Below are positions 7,301 to 13,082 of a stretch of DNA of 14,435 nt, piece by piece; positions within the stretch are counted from its first letter, which is position 1; every line of letters starts with the position of its first letter. Source of the DNA: Betaproteobacteria bacterium (lineage in GTDB: Bacteria; Pseudomonadota; Gammaproteobacteria; Burkholderiales; Burkholderiaceae_C); NCBI GenBank assembly GCA_947448675.1, contig CANFOR010000048.1:1-14435 (forward strand), given 5' to 3'. The position numbers and the translations under genes are program-made. The notes beneath the pieces were generated by a model, which had not been told where the DNA came from, did not search any database, and saw only the letters and a list, made by a program, of their open reading frames with translations.

Positions 7301-7547
7301 TTTGGTAGAAGCGCTGACGCGCAACGCCAGCGCGGTGTTTGGCGAGCCCATTCGTGCCAGCGGCACCCCGCTCTACACCGACGTGCGCTTGTTTGGCGAA
7401 GCGGGCATCCCCGGCGTGGTCTACGGCGCGGGCCCGCGCACCGTGCTCGAGAGCCACGCCAAGCGCGCCGACGAGCGCCTGAACCTAGACGACCTGCGCC
7501 GCGCGACTAAGGTGGTAGCGCGCAGCTTGCACGATTTGTTGGCTTAA
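4395..7547 (+). CDS. uraD-allC: Trifunctional fusion: OHCU decarboxylase / allantoate amidohydrolase / M20 hydrolase
   Basis: 1050 residues with three enzymes in one frame. Residues 1-170 are UraD: HPELAGK with H69, STREQNQAGL with E89, KFGFPFILAVRG and AEIRLHD with R168, matching the catalytic His, Glu and Arg of the family; it makes S-allantoin from OHCU. Residues about 200-615 are a zinc allantoate amidohydrolase (M20/HyuC type): GSHYDTV with H286, KYDG with D297, AEEEG with E332, EVHIEQGP with H396 and ISHNPLEST with H588, so all metal ligands are kept. Residues about 636-1050 are an ArgE/DapE-like M20 domain: AHGD (H730, D732), TYDEE (E795, E796) and ESHAKRADE (H1021), but the usual bridging Asp after LFGR is not in place. 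M628 (base 6276) may be the old start of a once separate gene; no ribosome site precedes it. Residues 247-278 are an odd insertion from a repeat. Substrate of the third domain is unknown. Confidence 0.92.
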   Translation: MAFTLEQLNAASASEAAALLGGLYEHSPWIAQAALARRPFASAAHLKHAMVQVLQAAGREAQLALLRAHPELAGKAMQSQALTAESTREQNQAGLTACTPQELAQITQLNAAYQAKFGFPFILAVRGPRGTGLAKQTILQCFARRLQGHPDWELQEGLRNVHRIAEIRLHDKLGTQPSQGHLLWDWQEALAAHSEPEYAAQGQLSVTYLSDAHRACAAHIAQQMQESGFDSVHIDAVGNVVGRYESDSYLRTNHAPSQPISALHQAQTQPKNQPAKQPPYLLTGSHYDTVRNGGKYDGRLGIYVPMLCVRELSRQGQRLPFGIELVAFAEEEGQRYPATFLGSSALVGSFQSAWLEQRDTQGISMREAMQQAGLQPQDIAKAQRNPADYLGFVEVHIEQGPVLNALDLPLGVVTSINGSLRYACEVRGTASHAGTTPMHSRRDAAAAVAELSLYLERRAAQDGDSVGTIGMWAVPGGSVNVVPGRCQFTLDLRAPTNAQRDALAHDVLAELAAICTRRGVQQQVSESMRAAAAPSSPVWQQRWEAAVASLGLPVQRMPSGAGHDAMKLHEIMPQAMLFVRGENGGISHNPLESTTSDDMQLAYEAFMHVLHNIRLEAHLKHTHDARPMSPTDHASQQATYQALEAWIDAHFDEQVRFVQALVQVPTDTPPGNNTPHALRAAELLQAMGLAVEQHEVPQALVQAAGLQSITNLVARRHYGAGGITVGLNAHGDVVPPGEGWSKNPYGGEVENGQLFGRAAAVSKCDFATFAFATRALEAVAKPSQGGIELIFTYDEEFGGEVGPAWLLQHGLVKPDLLIAAGFSYQVVTAHNGCLQMQLTVHGKMAHAAVPHTGIDALQGATAILNALYAQNTLYQQTTSKVEGIGHPYLNVGMVHGGTNTNVVPGKVVLKLDRRMIPEEDPTQVEANIRQVIAAAVASFNQGRADAGIQVDIQRILLARALTPLPGNKPLVEALTRNASAVFGEPIRASGTPLYTDVRLFGEAGIPGVVYGAGPRTVLESHAKRADERLNLDDLRRATKVVARSLHDLLA
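5133..5176 (+). repeat. Hairpin repeat copy A, in frame inside the fusion gene
   Basis: The stretch GATAGCT, ACGCAC, then ATGCGC and GCAGCC matches, block for block, the intergenic hairpins at 7566-7611, 8086-8128 and 9925-9969. ACGCA and TGCG arms can still pair, but the T-run of the intergenic copies has decayed here to TATTTCC. It encodes residues 247-261 of the allantoate amidohydrolase part, and, with the following Gln/Pro/Lys-rich stretch, adds about 30 residues between VGRYE and PYLLTGSHYDTV, which are nearly adjacent in ordinary family members. Confidence 0.7.
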
Positions 7548-7565
7548 AAACAGCGTCGTTTTCGA

Positions 7566-7611
7566 ATAAAAACCGGCTGCAAAGCGCATATACCGTGCGT
7601 TAGCAGCTATC
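7566..7611 (-). terminator. Hairpin repeat copy B, terminator-like
   Basis: On the minus strand the order is AGCTGC, ACGCAC, a seven-base loop region, TGCGCT, GCAGCC and then GGTTTTTATT. The arms pair as an imperfect 12-bp stem, and the T-run gives the form of an intrinsic terminator for the small minus-strand gene ending at 7650. It also lies 18 bases after the fusion gene, so it may serve both converging transcripts. Confidence 0.6.
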
Positions 7612-7649
7612 ACTTTCGTAGCAATTGCGGTGTAGCTTGGGCACTGCAT

Positions 7650-7892
7650 TTAATGCTGCATCGCGGTCACACCGGCCACAAACAGCGCGTAGTCGTCGGG
7701 CCGATTGGCCAATGCCTTGAGCGGTTCCACGGCGCTGCTGGGCAGGGCCGAAGCCGCAGAGGCCGCGCCTGCGCTTTGCGCCATGGCAGACAAGTCGCTG
7801 CCCTCATTACAGGCCGCTTGCGAGGCGGCAGCGAGCAGCAGCGCAGCGCGCAGGGCCAGGGAAACGGTGGGTGCAAAAGTAAAGTTTTTCAT
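7650..7892 (-). CDS. Small exported protein of unknown function
   Basis: 80 residues. The start is well supported: AAGGAG lies 5 bases before the ATG at 7892. The N-terminus (MKNF, then an Ala/Leu-rich hydrophobic run to about residue 27) looks like a secretion signal; ASQAAC resembles a lipobox but has Gln where Leu is usual, so signal peptidase I cleavage is as likely as lipidation. The mature part is only about 50 residues, Ala/Ser-rich, ending GVTAMQH, with no motif I recognise. Its leader and first codons are copied from, or shared with, the region before the amidohydrolase at 9747, but the protein diverges after the first few residues. It may be a real small secreted protein or the trimmed remnant of a longer gene. 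Confidence 0.5.
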   Translation of the reverse strand: MKNFTFAPTVSLALRAALLLAAASQAACNEGSDLSAMAQSAGAASAASALPSSAVEPLKALANRPDDYALFVAGVTAMQH

Positions 7893-8148
7893 GTTCACTC
7901 CTTGAATATGGGTTAGGCACAAGAGCCCAGTGCAAATAGAAAAGGAGAAAAGGAAAAGCGCCAAGCTCACAGTAAAGCGTATGCTTTTGCAGCACTGCCA
8001 ACAACATCAAAACTATGGATGAATAGGCTGCAAGTTGTTAGCAGGCATCCACAGATGTGTGGAGGAAGGTGCGCCTTCGAGGGACAAAAACGTCGGCAAG
8101 GCGCACTGGTTGTGCGTAGACAGCTATTTATTTAATAGCACTGCATCG
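7881..8148 (-). repeat. Direct repeat, copy 2 (upstream of small gene)
   Basis: About 268 bp that align along their full length with 9730-9989 in the same orientation, by eye roughly four bases in five identical. The unit contains a terminator-like hairpin at its upstream end (8086-8128) and ends with AAGGAG and the start codons of the following gene. Shared blocks include GGAGGAAGGTGCGCCTT, GGCGCACTGGTTGTGCG and CACTCCTTGAATAT. The copies differ by small indels and many substitutions, so the duplication is not recent. Confidence 0.8.
8086..8128 (-). terminator. Hairpin repeat copy C, intrinsic-terminator form
   Basis: Minus strand: AATAGCTG, then ACGCAC and GTGCGC around the loop AACCA region, then CTTGCCGACG and TTTTTG. 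The stem and U-run have intrinsic-terminator form and stand 3 bases after the stop of the lipocalin-like remnant. One arm base is changed compared with copy D (GCCGAC against GCAGAC). Confidence 0.6.
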
Positions 8149-8397
8149 CACTACTCCACGCGCTTGCACACCAGCGTAAGTTGAAGCGCGACTTGCCGTC
8201 GTTGCTTACCATCGGAGCGGTCGTGGTACTCTGATCGTCTTTGTCGAGCGTGGCATAGCAAACCCGATCCGCGCCTACCTAACTCGCGTTCACCGCCGTC
8301 TCGACCTTGTGCGTTACCGAGTTGCCCGCCGCGCTCCATGTGTCTGCGTAGGCAGACGCGCTGAGGTACAACTCCGAGCGTTCTTTCACCACCGCGC
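8132..8397 (-). pseudogene. Lipocalin-like domain protein remnant, broken by a stop codon
   Basis: One minus-strand frame, from the end of the amidohydrolase gene to the TAA at 8134-8132, reads AYADTWSAAGNSVTHKVE, then NAS, a TAG stop, then VGADRVCYATLDKDD, STTTAPM, NDGKSRFNLRW. I recognise the pattern of lipocalin-like (Lipocalin_5 type) proteins: AYAGxY, GxxVTHxVE, NxxWxGxxxVRY, LDGDxLTLxTxP, DGK, LxW. The TAG stands where that family usually has Trp, so a TGG-to-TAG change is likely. The N-terminal part is missing because the frame runs into the amidohydrolase coding region. No start codon or ribosome site serves the remnant. It fills most of the gene-free stretch 7893-8397; the rest is the direct repeat. 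Confidence 0.6.
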
Positions 8398-9747
8398 TCA
8401 GCGCTCCGCCACCAAAAAATTCAGCGCCAGTGCCGACAGTGCGCGCACGCCCACGATCAACGCTGATTCGTCGACGAAAAACGCCGGGCTGTGGTTGGGC
8501 GCGGCGGTTGCCGTTGGCTTGTCTTTGGGCGTGACGCCGAGAAAGAAGAAGAAGCCCGGCACTGCTTTTGCAAATTCTGAAAAGTCCTCGGACCCTCCCG
8601 CCGCTGCCTGCATCACGATCACGCCATTCTCGGCAGCCGCGCGCAGGCTTGGTAGCGCGCGTTCGGTCATGCCTTCTGGATTGATGGTGGGGGCGTAAAT
8701 CTCAACAATTTTGGTGTCCGCCGTGGCGCCACTGCTCTGCGCAATCAGGCTGGCAGTTTTGGCGACGCGCTCACGCAGTTGCGTGCCCACCTCGTCGTCA
8801 ATAAAGCGCAGCGTGCCGCTCATCTGCACTTTGTCGGGGATGATGTTGAACCGCGATCCACCATTGATGACACCAATGGTCACCACGGCGGGGCCTTTGG
8901 ACGGATTGATTTGGCGGCTGACTACCGTTTGCAGTCCCATAATAATTTGCGCGCTGGCCACAATCGGGTCTACGCCCGCATGCGGCTGCGCGCCGTGGGT
9001 TTGTTTGCCGTTGACGGTAATGTGCAACTCATCGGCACCCGCCATCAGCGTGCCCGAACGATAGGCAATACGCCCGGCGGGTAGGCTGGACGTAATGTGC
9101 AGTCCAAACACTGCTGCGGGCTTCGGATTGTCAAACGCACCCTCGGCCAACATGCGCTTGGCACCCCATATCTGGCTGCCGTCCGGGGTGAACAAACTCG
9201 GGCCTTCTTCAGCCGGTTGAAAAATGAATTTCACGGTGCCAGGAATCTGCTCTCGCATGCCCGCTAGCAGCTCCGCCGTGGCCATCAAAATCGCCACGTG
9301 CGCATCATGCCCGCAGGCGTGCATCACGTCCACGTCAACGCCTTTATTTTTGCCGCGCGCAGTGGATGCGAACGGCAGCGCCACCGCCTCTTTCACTGGC
9401 AGCGCATCCATGTCCGCGCGCAGCGCCACCACTGGCCCTGGTTTGCCGCCTTTGAGCACTGCGACCACGCCGGTCACGCCCACACCAGTGCGCACCTCCA
9501 TGCCCAGTGCGCGCAGGTGGGCTGCAACCAGCGCAGCGGTGCGCGTCTCTTGCTCGCCCAGCTCAGGGTGCTCGTGGATGTCGCGTCGCCATGCGATGAG
9601 TTTGGTCTCCAGCGCGGCCGCACGTTGTGCAATGTCCGCTGTGTCAAAGGCAGCGCGCGGTTGGGCAGCCACAAAACCAGGTGCTGCGCACACAAGCGCA
9701 AGCAAGGCGAAGTGGCGCGTGAGTTGGATAAAGTTTTTGATTTTCAC
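8398..9747 (-). CDS. Exported M20D-family amidohydrolase (HipO/AmhX-like)
   Basis: About 449 residues from the GTG at 9747. After an N-terminal signal (hydrophobic LLALVCAAPGFVAA, cut before QPRAAF) comes a full M20D metal-dependent hydrolase: RRDIHEHPELGEQE, ALRADMDALPV, the metal site MHACGHDAH (C145, H147), PAEEG (E180, E181), GLH (H217) and NHSPAFF (H419). The family removes acyl groups from N-acyl amino acids such as hippurate or indoleacetyl conjugates; a periplasmic location is predicted, the substrate is not known. The start is unusual: AAGGAG is spaced 5 bases from ATC (9741-9739), where the related leader at 7892 has ATG. In-frame alternatives are GTG at 9747, which overlaps the ribosome site, and ATG at 9771, which has none. 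The coding sequence itself is intact. Confidence 0.88.
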   Translation of the reverse strand: MKIKNFIQLTRHFALLALVCAAPGFVAAQPRAAFDTADIAQRAAALETKLIAWRRDIHEHPELGEQETRTAALVAAHLRALGMEVRTGVGVTGVVAVLKGGKPGPVVALRADMDALPVKEAVALPFASTARGKNKGVDVDVMHACGHDAHVAILMATAELLAGMREQIPGTVKFIFQPAEEGPSLFTPDGSQIWGAKRMLAEGAFDNPKPAAVFGLHITSSLPAGRIAYRSGTLMAGADELHITVNGKQTHGAQPHAGVDPIVASAQIIMGLQTVVSRQINPSKGPAVVTIGVINGGSRFNIIPDKVQMSGTLRFIDDEVGTQLRERVAKTASLIAQSSGATADTKIVEIYAPTINPEGMTERALPSLRAAAENGVIVMQAAAGGSEDFSEFAKAVPGFFFFLGVTPKDKPTATAAPNHSPAFFVDESALIVGVRALSALALNFLVAER

Positions 9748-9752
9748 TCCTT
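9739..9752 (-). promoter_or_regulatory. Ribosome site with ATC in the start position
   Basis: AAGGAG (9752-9747) is followed after 5 bases by ATC AAA AAC TTT. The duplicated leader has AAGGAG, 5 bases, ATG AAA AAC TTT (start 7892). The ribosome site is thus perfect but the expected start codon has a G-to-C change. Either ATC is used poorly, or translation begins at the overlapping GTG. Confidence 0.6.
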
Positions 9753-9924
9753 GAATATTGTTTGGGCACATGAGCTCAGTGCCAAAAGAAAAGTTAAAGC
9801 GCCAAGCTCGAAGCACAGTCTACGCTTTTGCGGCACTGCCAACAAAATTAAAACCTTGGATGCACGGGGTGCAAGTCGTTAGCAGGTATCAACAGCTGTA
9901 TGGAGGAAGGTGCGCCTTTGAGGG

Positions 9925-9969
9925 AAAAAAACGTCTGCAAGGCGCACTGGTTGTGCGCAAACAGCTATT
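9925..9969 (-). terminator. Hairpin repeat copy D, terminator of the SDR-thioesterase pair
   Basis: Minus strand: AATAGCTG, then GCGCAC, loop AACCA, GTGCGC, CTTGCAGACG and seven T. The 6-bp GC-rich stem is perfect and an outer CTGT/GCAG stem extends it. It begins 4 bases after the thioesterase stop, so it very likely ends that transcript. It is the best preserved of the four related hairpins. Confidence 0.75.
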
Positions 9970-9973
9970 TATT

Positions 9974-10402
9974 TTATAGCGCAGCATCGGCAATTTTGCG
10001 CAGCCAATCGGGCAGGCTGGCAGCTTTTTGACTGGCAAAGTCAACCCAAATCATGGTTGCGCCGCCGGCGGCGTAAACAGTGCCGGGCTGGTCGGCACGC
10101 TCTAGCGTGGCCCAGCTTTCAAAGGTGGTGCGGGCTGGGTCGCTGACATACATTTTGGCCAGCACGTCGCCCGGGTAGACCAGCTGTTGGTAGAAGTTGC
10201 AAAAGGCGTTGACGATGACCAGGCCCTCGCCCTGCGGCTTGAGCGGGCCCAAGATGGAGTGCATCCAGTCGATGCGAATGGTTTCGAGGTAGCGAAAGTA
10301 GCTGGCGTTGTTGACGTGGCCCATGGCGTCCATGTCGCCCCAGCGGATGGGGAAGCGGCATTCAAAAACCAGCTTTTTTTGCTCGGGGAGGACGAACTTC
10401 AC
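9974..10402 (-). CDS. Acyl-CoA thioesterase, hotdog fold (YbgC/4HBT type)
   Basis: 142-residue cytoplasmic single-domain thioesterase. The 4HBT signature RWGDMDAMGHVNNASYFRYLE starts at residue 20; D25 in D-x-x-G is the expected catalytic Asp, followed by the helix carrying the conserved YFRYLE. Length fits the YbgC/FadM group, which releases free acids from acyl-CoA; the exact acyl chain cannot be read from sequence. The start is a GTG at 10402, with only a weak ribosome site, 21 bases after the stop of the SDR gene, so translation may depend on cotranscription with it. Hairpin D follows the stop directly. Confidence 0.88.
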   Translation of the reverse strand: MKFVLPEQKKLVFECRFPIRWGDMDAMGHVNNASYFRYLETIRIDWMHSILGPLKPQGEGLVIVNAFCNFYQQLVYPGDVLAKMYVSDPARTTFESWATLERADQPGTVYAAGGATMIWVDFASQKAASLPDWLRKIADAAL

Positions 10403-10423
10403 GGCGCAACTTTCAATGCCAAG

Positions 10424-11206
10424 TTAAACGCCAAACCCATCGTCGGCAGCAATGATGGCGCCGTTGACAAAATGGCTTTGCCCACTGGCCAACAGCACGA
10501 TCAAGGCGTCTAAATCTTCGGGTTTGCCCACGCGTTTGCGCGGCAGCATGTTCACCAGTTTTTGGCCCTGCTCGGTTTGCCAATGGTGGTGGTTGATCTC
10601 GGTGTCGATGTAGCCTGGGCAAATCGCGTTGACGTTAATGCCAAACTTGCCCCACTCCAGCGCCATGGCCTTGGTCATTTGCACCACGGCGGCCTTGCTC
10701 ATGCAGTACACGCCAATTTGCGGCAGCACCTTCAAGCCGGCCATGCTGGCGATGTTGATGATGCGCCCGCCGGTGTAGCTGCCCGGCGCTGCGCCGCGTG
10801 CGCGGGCCAGCATGCGCTTGCCCACTTCTTGCGCTACAAAAAATGCACCTTTGACATTGGTGTTGAAGACGAAGTCGTAGTCTTCTTCGGCTACGTCTTG
10901 GATGCGCTGGGTGGTGCTGACGCCCGAGTTGTTGACCAAGATGTCGATCGAGCCGACCTCGGTTTCGGCATGCGCCACGGCCGACTTGATGCTGTCGGGG
11001 TTGGTCACGTCGAGCTCGACCACATGGGCGTCACCGCCTTGGCTTTCGATCTCGGCGCGCAAGGCTTTGAGCTTGTCGACTCGGCGGCTGGCCAACACCA
11101 CGGCGGCTCCCGCGCTGGCCAATGTGCGGGCAAATTGTGCGCCCAAACCGCTGGACGCGCCCGTCACCAAGGCCACGCGGCCCGCCAAGTCGATGCTGTA
11201 TGCCAT
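10424..11206 (-). CDS. SDR-family NAD(P)-dependent oxidoreductase (FabG-like)
   Basis: 260-residue classical short-chain dehydrogenase. The nucleotide site TGASSGLG is at residues 15-22, NNSG at 92-95 (NNAG in most relatives), the structural N117, and the catalytic S154, Y167 and K171 (YxxxK as YCMSK). The ATG at 11206 is preceded by AGGAG with a 7-base gap, so the longer frame to 11260 is not used. A short Gly/Pro/Ser-rich insertion (residues about 136-147) lies before strand five. It is the first gene of a pair with the thioesterase and diverges from ETF-ubiquinone oxidoreductase, which suggests work on a hydroxyacyl or ketoacyl intermediate; the substrate is not known. Confidence 0.9.
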   Translation of the reverse strand: MAYSIDLAGRVALVTGASSGLGAQFARTLASAGAAVVLASRRVDKLKALRAEIESQGGDAHVVELDVTNPDSIKSAVAHAETEVGSIDILVNNSGVSTTQRIQDVAEEDYDFVFNTNVKGAFFVAQEVGKRMLARARGAAPGSYTGGRIINIASMAGLKVLPQIGVYCMSKAAVVQMTKAMALEWGKFGINVNAICPGYIDTEINHHHWQTEQGQKLVNMLPRKRVGKPEDLDALIVLLASGQSHFVNGAIIAADDGFGV

Positions 11207-11309
11207 GAAGATGCTCCTGTTGCGAATAAAGTTTTTGCCAAGCCCATGGGCGCTGCCCACTAAAATGCCTGCAGTTCCAAATTGATTTGATTATCAGCGA
11301 GACCACAGC
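11207..11309. promoter_or_regulatory. Divergent promoter region of SDR and ETF-QO genes
   Basis: 103 bases must hold the promoters for both directions. I see an AT-rich stretch (11276-11296) with the near-palindrome CAAATTGATTTG and a perfect 10-bp palindrome GCCCATGGGC (11242-11251), but no -35/-10 pair good enough to place either promoter. Confidence 0.4.
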
Positions 11310-13007
11310 ATGAGCCCTCAAGACATTCTGACCCAGTTCGGCCCGCGCGAGGCCATGGAATACGACGTGGTCGTCGTCGGTGGCGGCCCCGGCGGCTTGG
11401 CCACGGCGATTCGCCTCAAGCAATTGGCAGCAGCCAAGGGTAGCGAGGTCTCGGTAGTGGTGCTGGAAAAAGGCTCGGAGCCGGGCGCGCATATTTTGAG
11501 CGGCGCCATCATGGACCCGATTGCCATCAGCGAGCTTTTTTCCGACTGGAAGGAGCGCGGTGCACCCCTACACCAAGCCGTGACCGACGACGCGATGATA
11601 TTCTTGGGCGAAAAAAGCAGCCTGCGTGTTCCCAATATGTTCTTGCCCAGTTGCTTTCAAAACCACGGCAATTACATTGTCAGTTTGGGAGCGGTGACGC
11701 GCTGGTTGGCCGAGCAGGCCGAAGCACTGGGCGTAGAAATTTTCCCTGGCTTTGCGGCCGCAGAAGTTTTATACAACGACGACGGATCGGTGAAGGGCGT
11801 AGCCACCGGCAATATGGGCGTGGGCAAAGACGGCGAGCCCACCGGCGACTTTCAACTCGGCATGGAGCTGCACGCCAAGTACACCGTGTTTGCCGAAGGC
11901 GCACGTGGCCACCTGGGCAAGCAGCTGATAGAAAAATTCAAACTCGACGCAGGCAAAGACCCGCAGAGCTATGGGCTTGGCATTAAAGAAGTGTGGGAGA
12001 TCGACCCGGCCCGCCACCAACCGGGTTTTGTCATGCACACCGCTGGTTGGCCGATGGACAACAACACCTATGGTGGGGCGTTTTTGTACCACGCCGAAGA
12101 CAACAAAGTAGCGCTGGGCTTTATCACGGGACTTGACTACAGCAACCCCTGGCTCAGCCCGTTTGAAGAAATGCAGCGCTGGAAGTTGCACCCCAATATC
12201 CGCTGGTATCTTGAAGGCGATGAAGCCAAAGGTATCAAGCCTGCCAAACGACTGGCCTATGGCGCAAGGGCCATTACCGCAGGCGGCATTTTGTCTTTGC
12301 CCAAAACCGTGTTCCCGGGTGGCGCGCTGGTGGGCTGCGAGGCGGGCTACTTGAACGTCAGCCGCATCAAGGGCAGTCACGCCGCCATCAAGACCGGCAT
12401 GTTGGCCGCTGAGGCAGCATTTGATGCAGTCACTGCAGGCCGTCAACACGACGAGTTGGCCGCATACCCCGCAGCTTTTGAAAAGAGCTGGCTGCACACC
12501 GAGCTGCACAAGGCGCGCAACTTTAAAACTTGGTTCAAGCGCGGCTTAGTGGCTGCCACCATCATGAACGGTGTCGAGCAGTTTGCGCTGCGCGGGCGCA
12601 TCCCCTGGACGCTGCGCCGTGACAAACCCGACCACGCTTACTTAAAGCCCGCCAAAGACTGCCTACCAATTGCCTACCCCAAGCCCGACGGAAAGCTGAC
12701 GTTTGACCGGCTCAGCAGCGTTTTCATCAGCAACACCAACCACGCCGAGAACCAGCCTGCGCATTTGACGCTGAAGAGCGAAGCCGTGCCGGTGGCCACC
12801 AACTTGGCCTTGTACGCGGGCCCCGAAAGCCGCTACTGCCCCGCAGGCGTGTATGAGTTCGTCAAGACCGACGCTGGCCAAGACCGTTTGCAGATCAATG
12901 CGCAAAACTGCGTGCACTGCAAAACCTGCGACATCAAAGACCCGACGCAAAACATTGTTTGGGTCACGCCTGAGGGCGGCGGCGGGCCCAATTACGCAGG
13001 AATGTGA
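11310..13007 (+). CDS. Electron transfer flavoprotein-ubiquinone oxidoreductase
   Basis: 565-residue membrane-associated enzyme passing electrons from reduced ETF to ubiquinone, so linking acyl-CoA and amino-acid oxidation to the respiratory chain. The FAD-binding motif GGGPGG is at residues 24-29, with the acidic end of strand two in VVVLEKGSEPGAHILSGA. The C-terminal ferredoxin-like part carries C510 (RYCPAGVYEF) and C534, C537, C540 (CVHCKTCDIKDP), the four ligands of the [4Fe-4S] cluster. INAQNCVHCKTCDIKDPTQN is almost invariant in the family. The ATG at 11310 has a weak ribosome site (GAG); the N-terminus from there is of normal length. Full length, no defects seen. A TAXI receptor gene follows on the same strand after 75 bases. 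Confidence 0.97.
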   Translation: MSPQDILTQFGPREAMEYDVVVVGGGPGGLATAIRLKQLAAAKGSEVSVVVLEKGSEPGAHILSGAIMDPIAISELFSDWKERGAPLHQAVTDDAMIFLGEKSSLRVPNMFLPSCFQNHGNYIVSLGAVTRWLAEQAEALGVEIFPGFAAAEVLYNDDGSVKGVATGNMGVGKDGEPTGDFQLGMELHAKYTVFAEGARGHLGKQLIEKFKLDAGKDPQSYGLGIKEVWEIDPARHQPGFVMHTAGWPMDNNTYGGAFLYHAEDNKVALGFITGLDYSNPWLSPFEEMQRWKLHPNIRWYLEGDEAKGIKPAKRLAYGARAITAGGILSLPKTVFPGGALVGCEAGYLNVSRIKGSHAAIKTGMLAAEAAFDAVTAGRQHDELAAYPAAFEKSWLHTELHKARNFKTWFKRGLVAATIMNGVEQFALRGRIPWTLRRDKPDHAYLKPAKDCLPIAYPKPDGKLTFDRLSSVFISNTNHAENQPAHLTLKSEAVPVATNLALYAGPESRYCPAGVYEFVKTDAGQDRLQINAQNCVHCKTCDIKDPTQNIVWVTPEGGGGPNYAGM

Positions 13008-13082
13008 AGTATTCACGTAGCGCATCGGCGTTCGCCTCTGCTTGCGTTATAAACAAGACATTCAGCGCTTCAAAGGCCTTGC

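Larger units (their letters stand above)
9730..9989 (-). repeat. Direct repeat, copy 1 (upstream of amidohydrolase)
   Basis: About 260 bp matching 7881-8148 in the same orientation. This copy starts within the last codons of the thioesterase gene, carries hairpin D, and ends at the amidohydrolase ribosome site and first codons. Because it joins two intact genes, it is the more likely ancestral location. Confidence 0.8.

Noticed and set aside
6276..7547. Separate gene for the third M20 domain starting at ATG 6276
   Set aside because: The frame is continuous with the preceding domains and no Shine-Dalgarno sequence precedes 6276; kept as the likely ancestral start only.
8151..8339. 62-codon minus-strand frame starting MERGGQL
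   Set aside because: It is the wrong frame of the lipocalin-like remnant; Arg/Gly-rich and without family resemblance.
7566..9969. CRISPR array, suggested by several similar hairpin-forming repeats
   Set aside because: Four imperfect copies at irregular distances of hundreds of bases, in both orientations, with no uniform spacers and no cas genes.
7881..9989. Composite transposon or insertion sequence flanked by the 260-bp repeats
   Set aside because: The repeats are direct rather than inverted, are themselves leader sequences with a terminator and ribosome site, and no transposase lies between them.
10562..11263. Open frame of 233 codons on the plus strand
   Set aside because: Antisense to the SDR gene, with shadow-like composition rich in His, Ala, Val and Asp.
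11769..12509. Open frame of 246 codons on the minus strand
   Set aside because: Antisense to the strongly conserved ETF-ubiquinone oxidoreductase gene.
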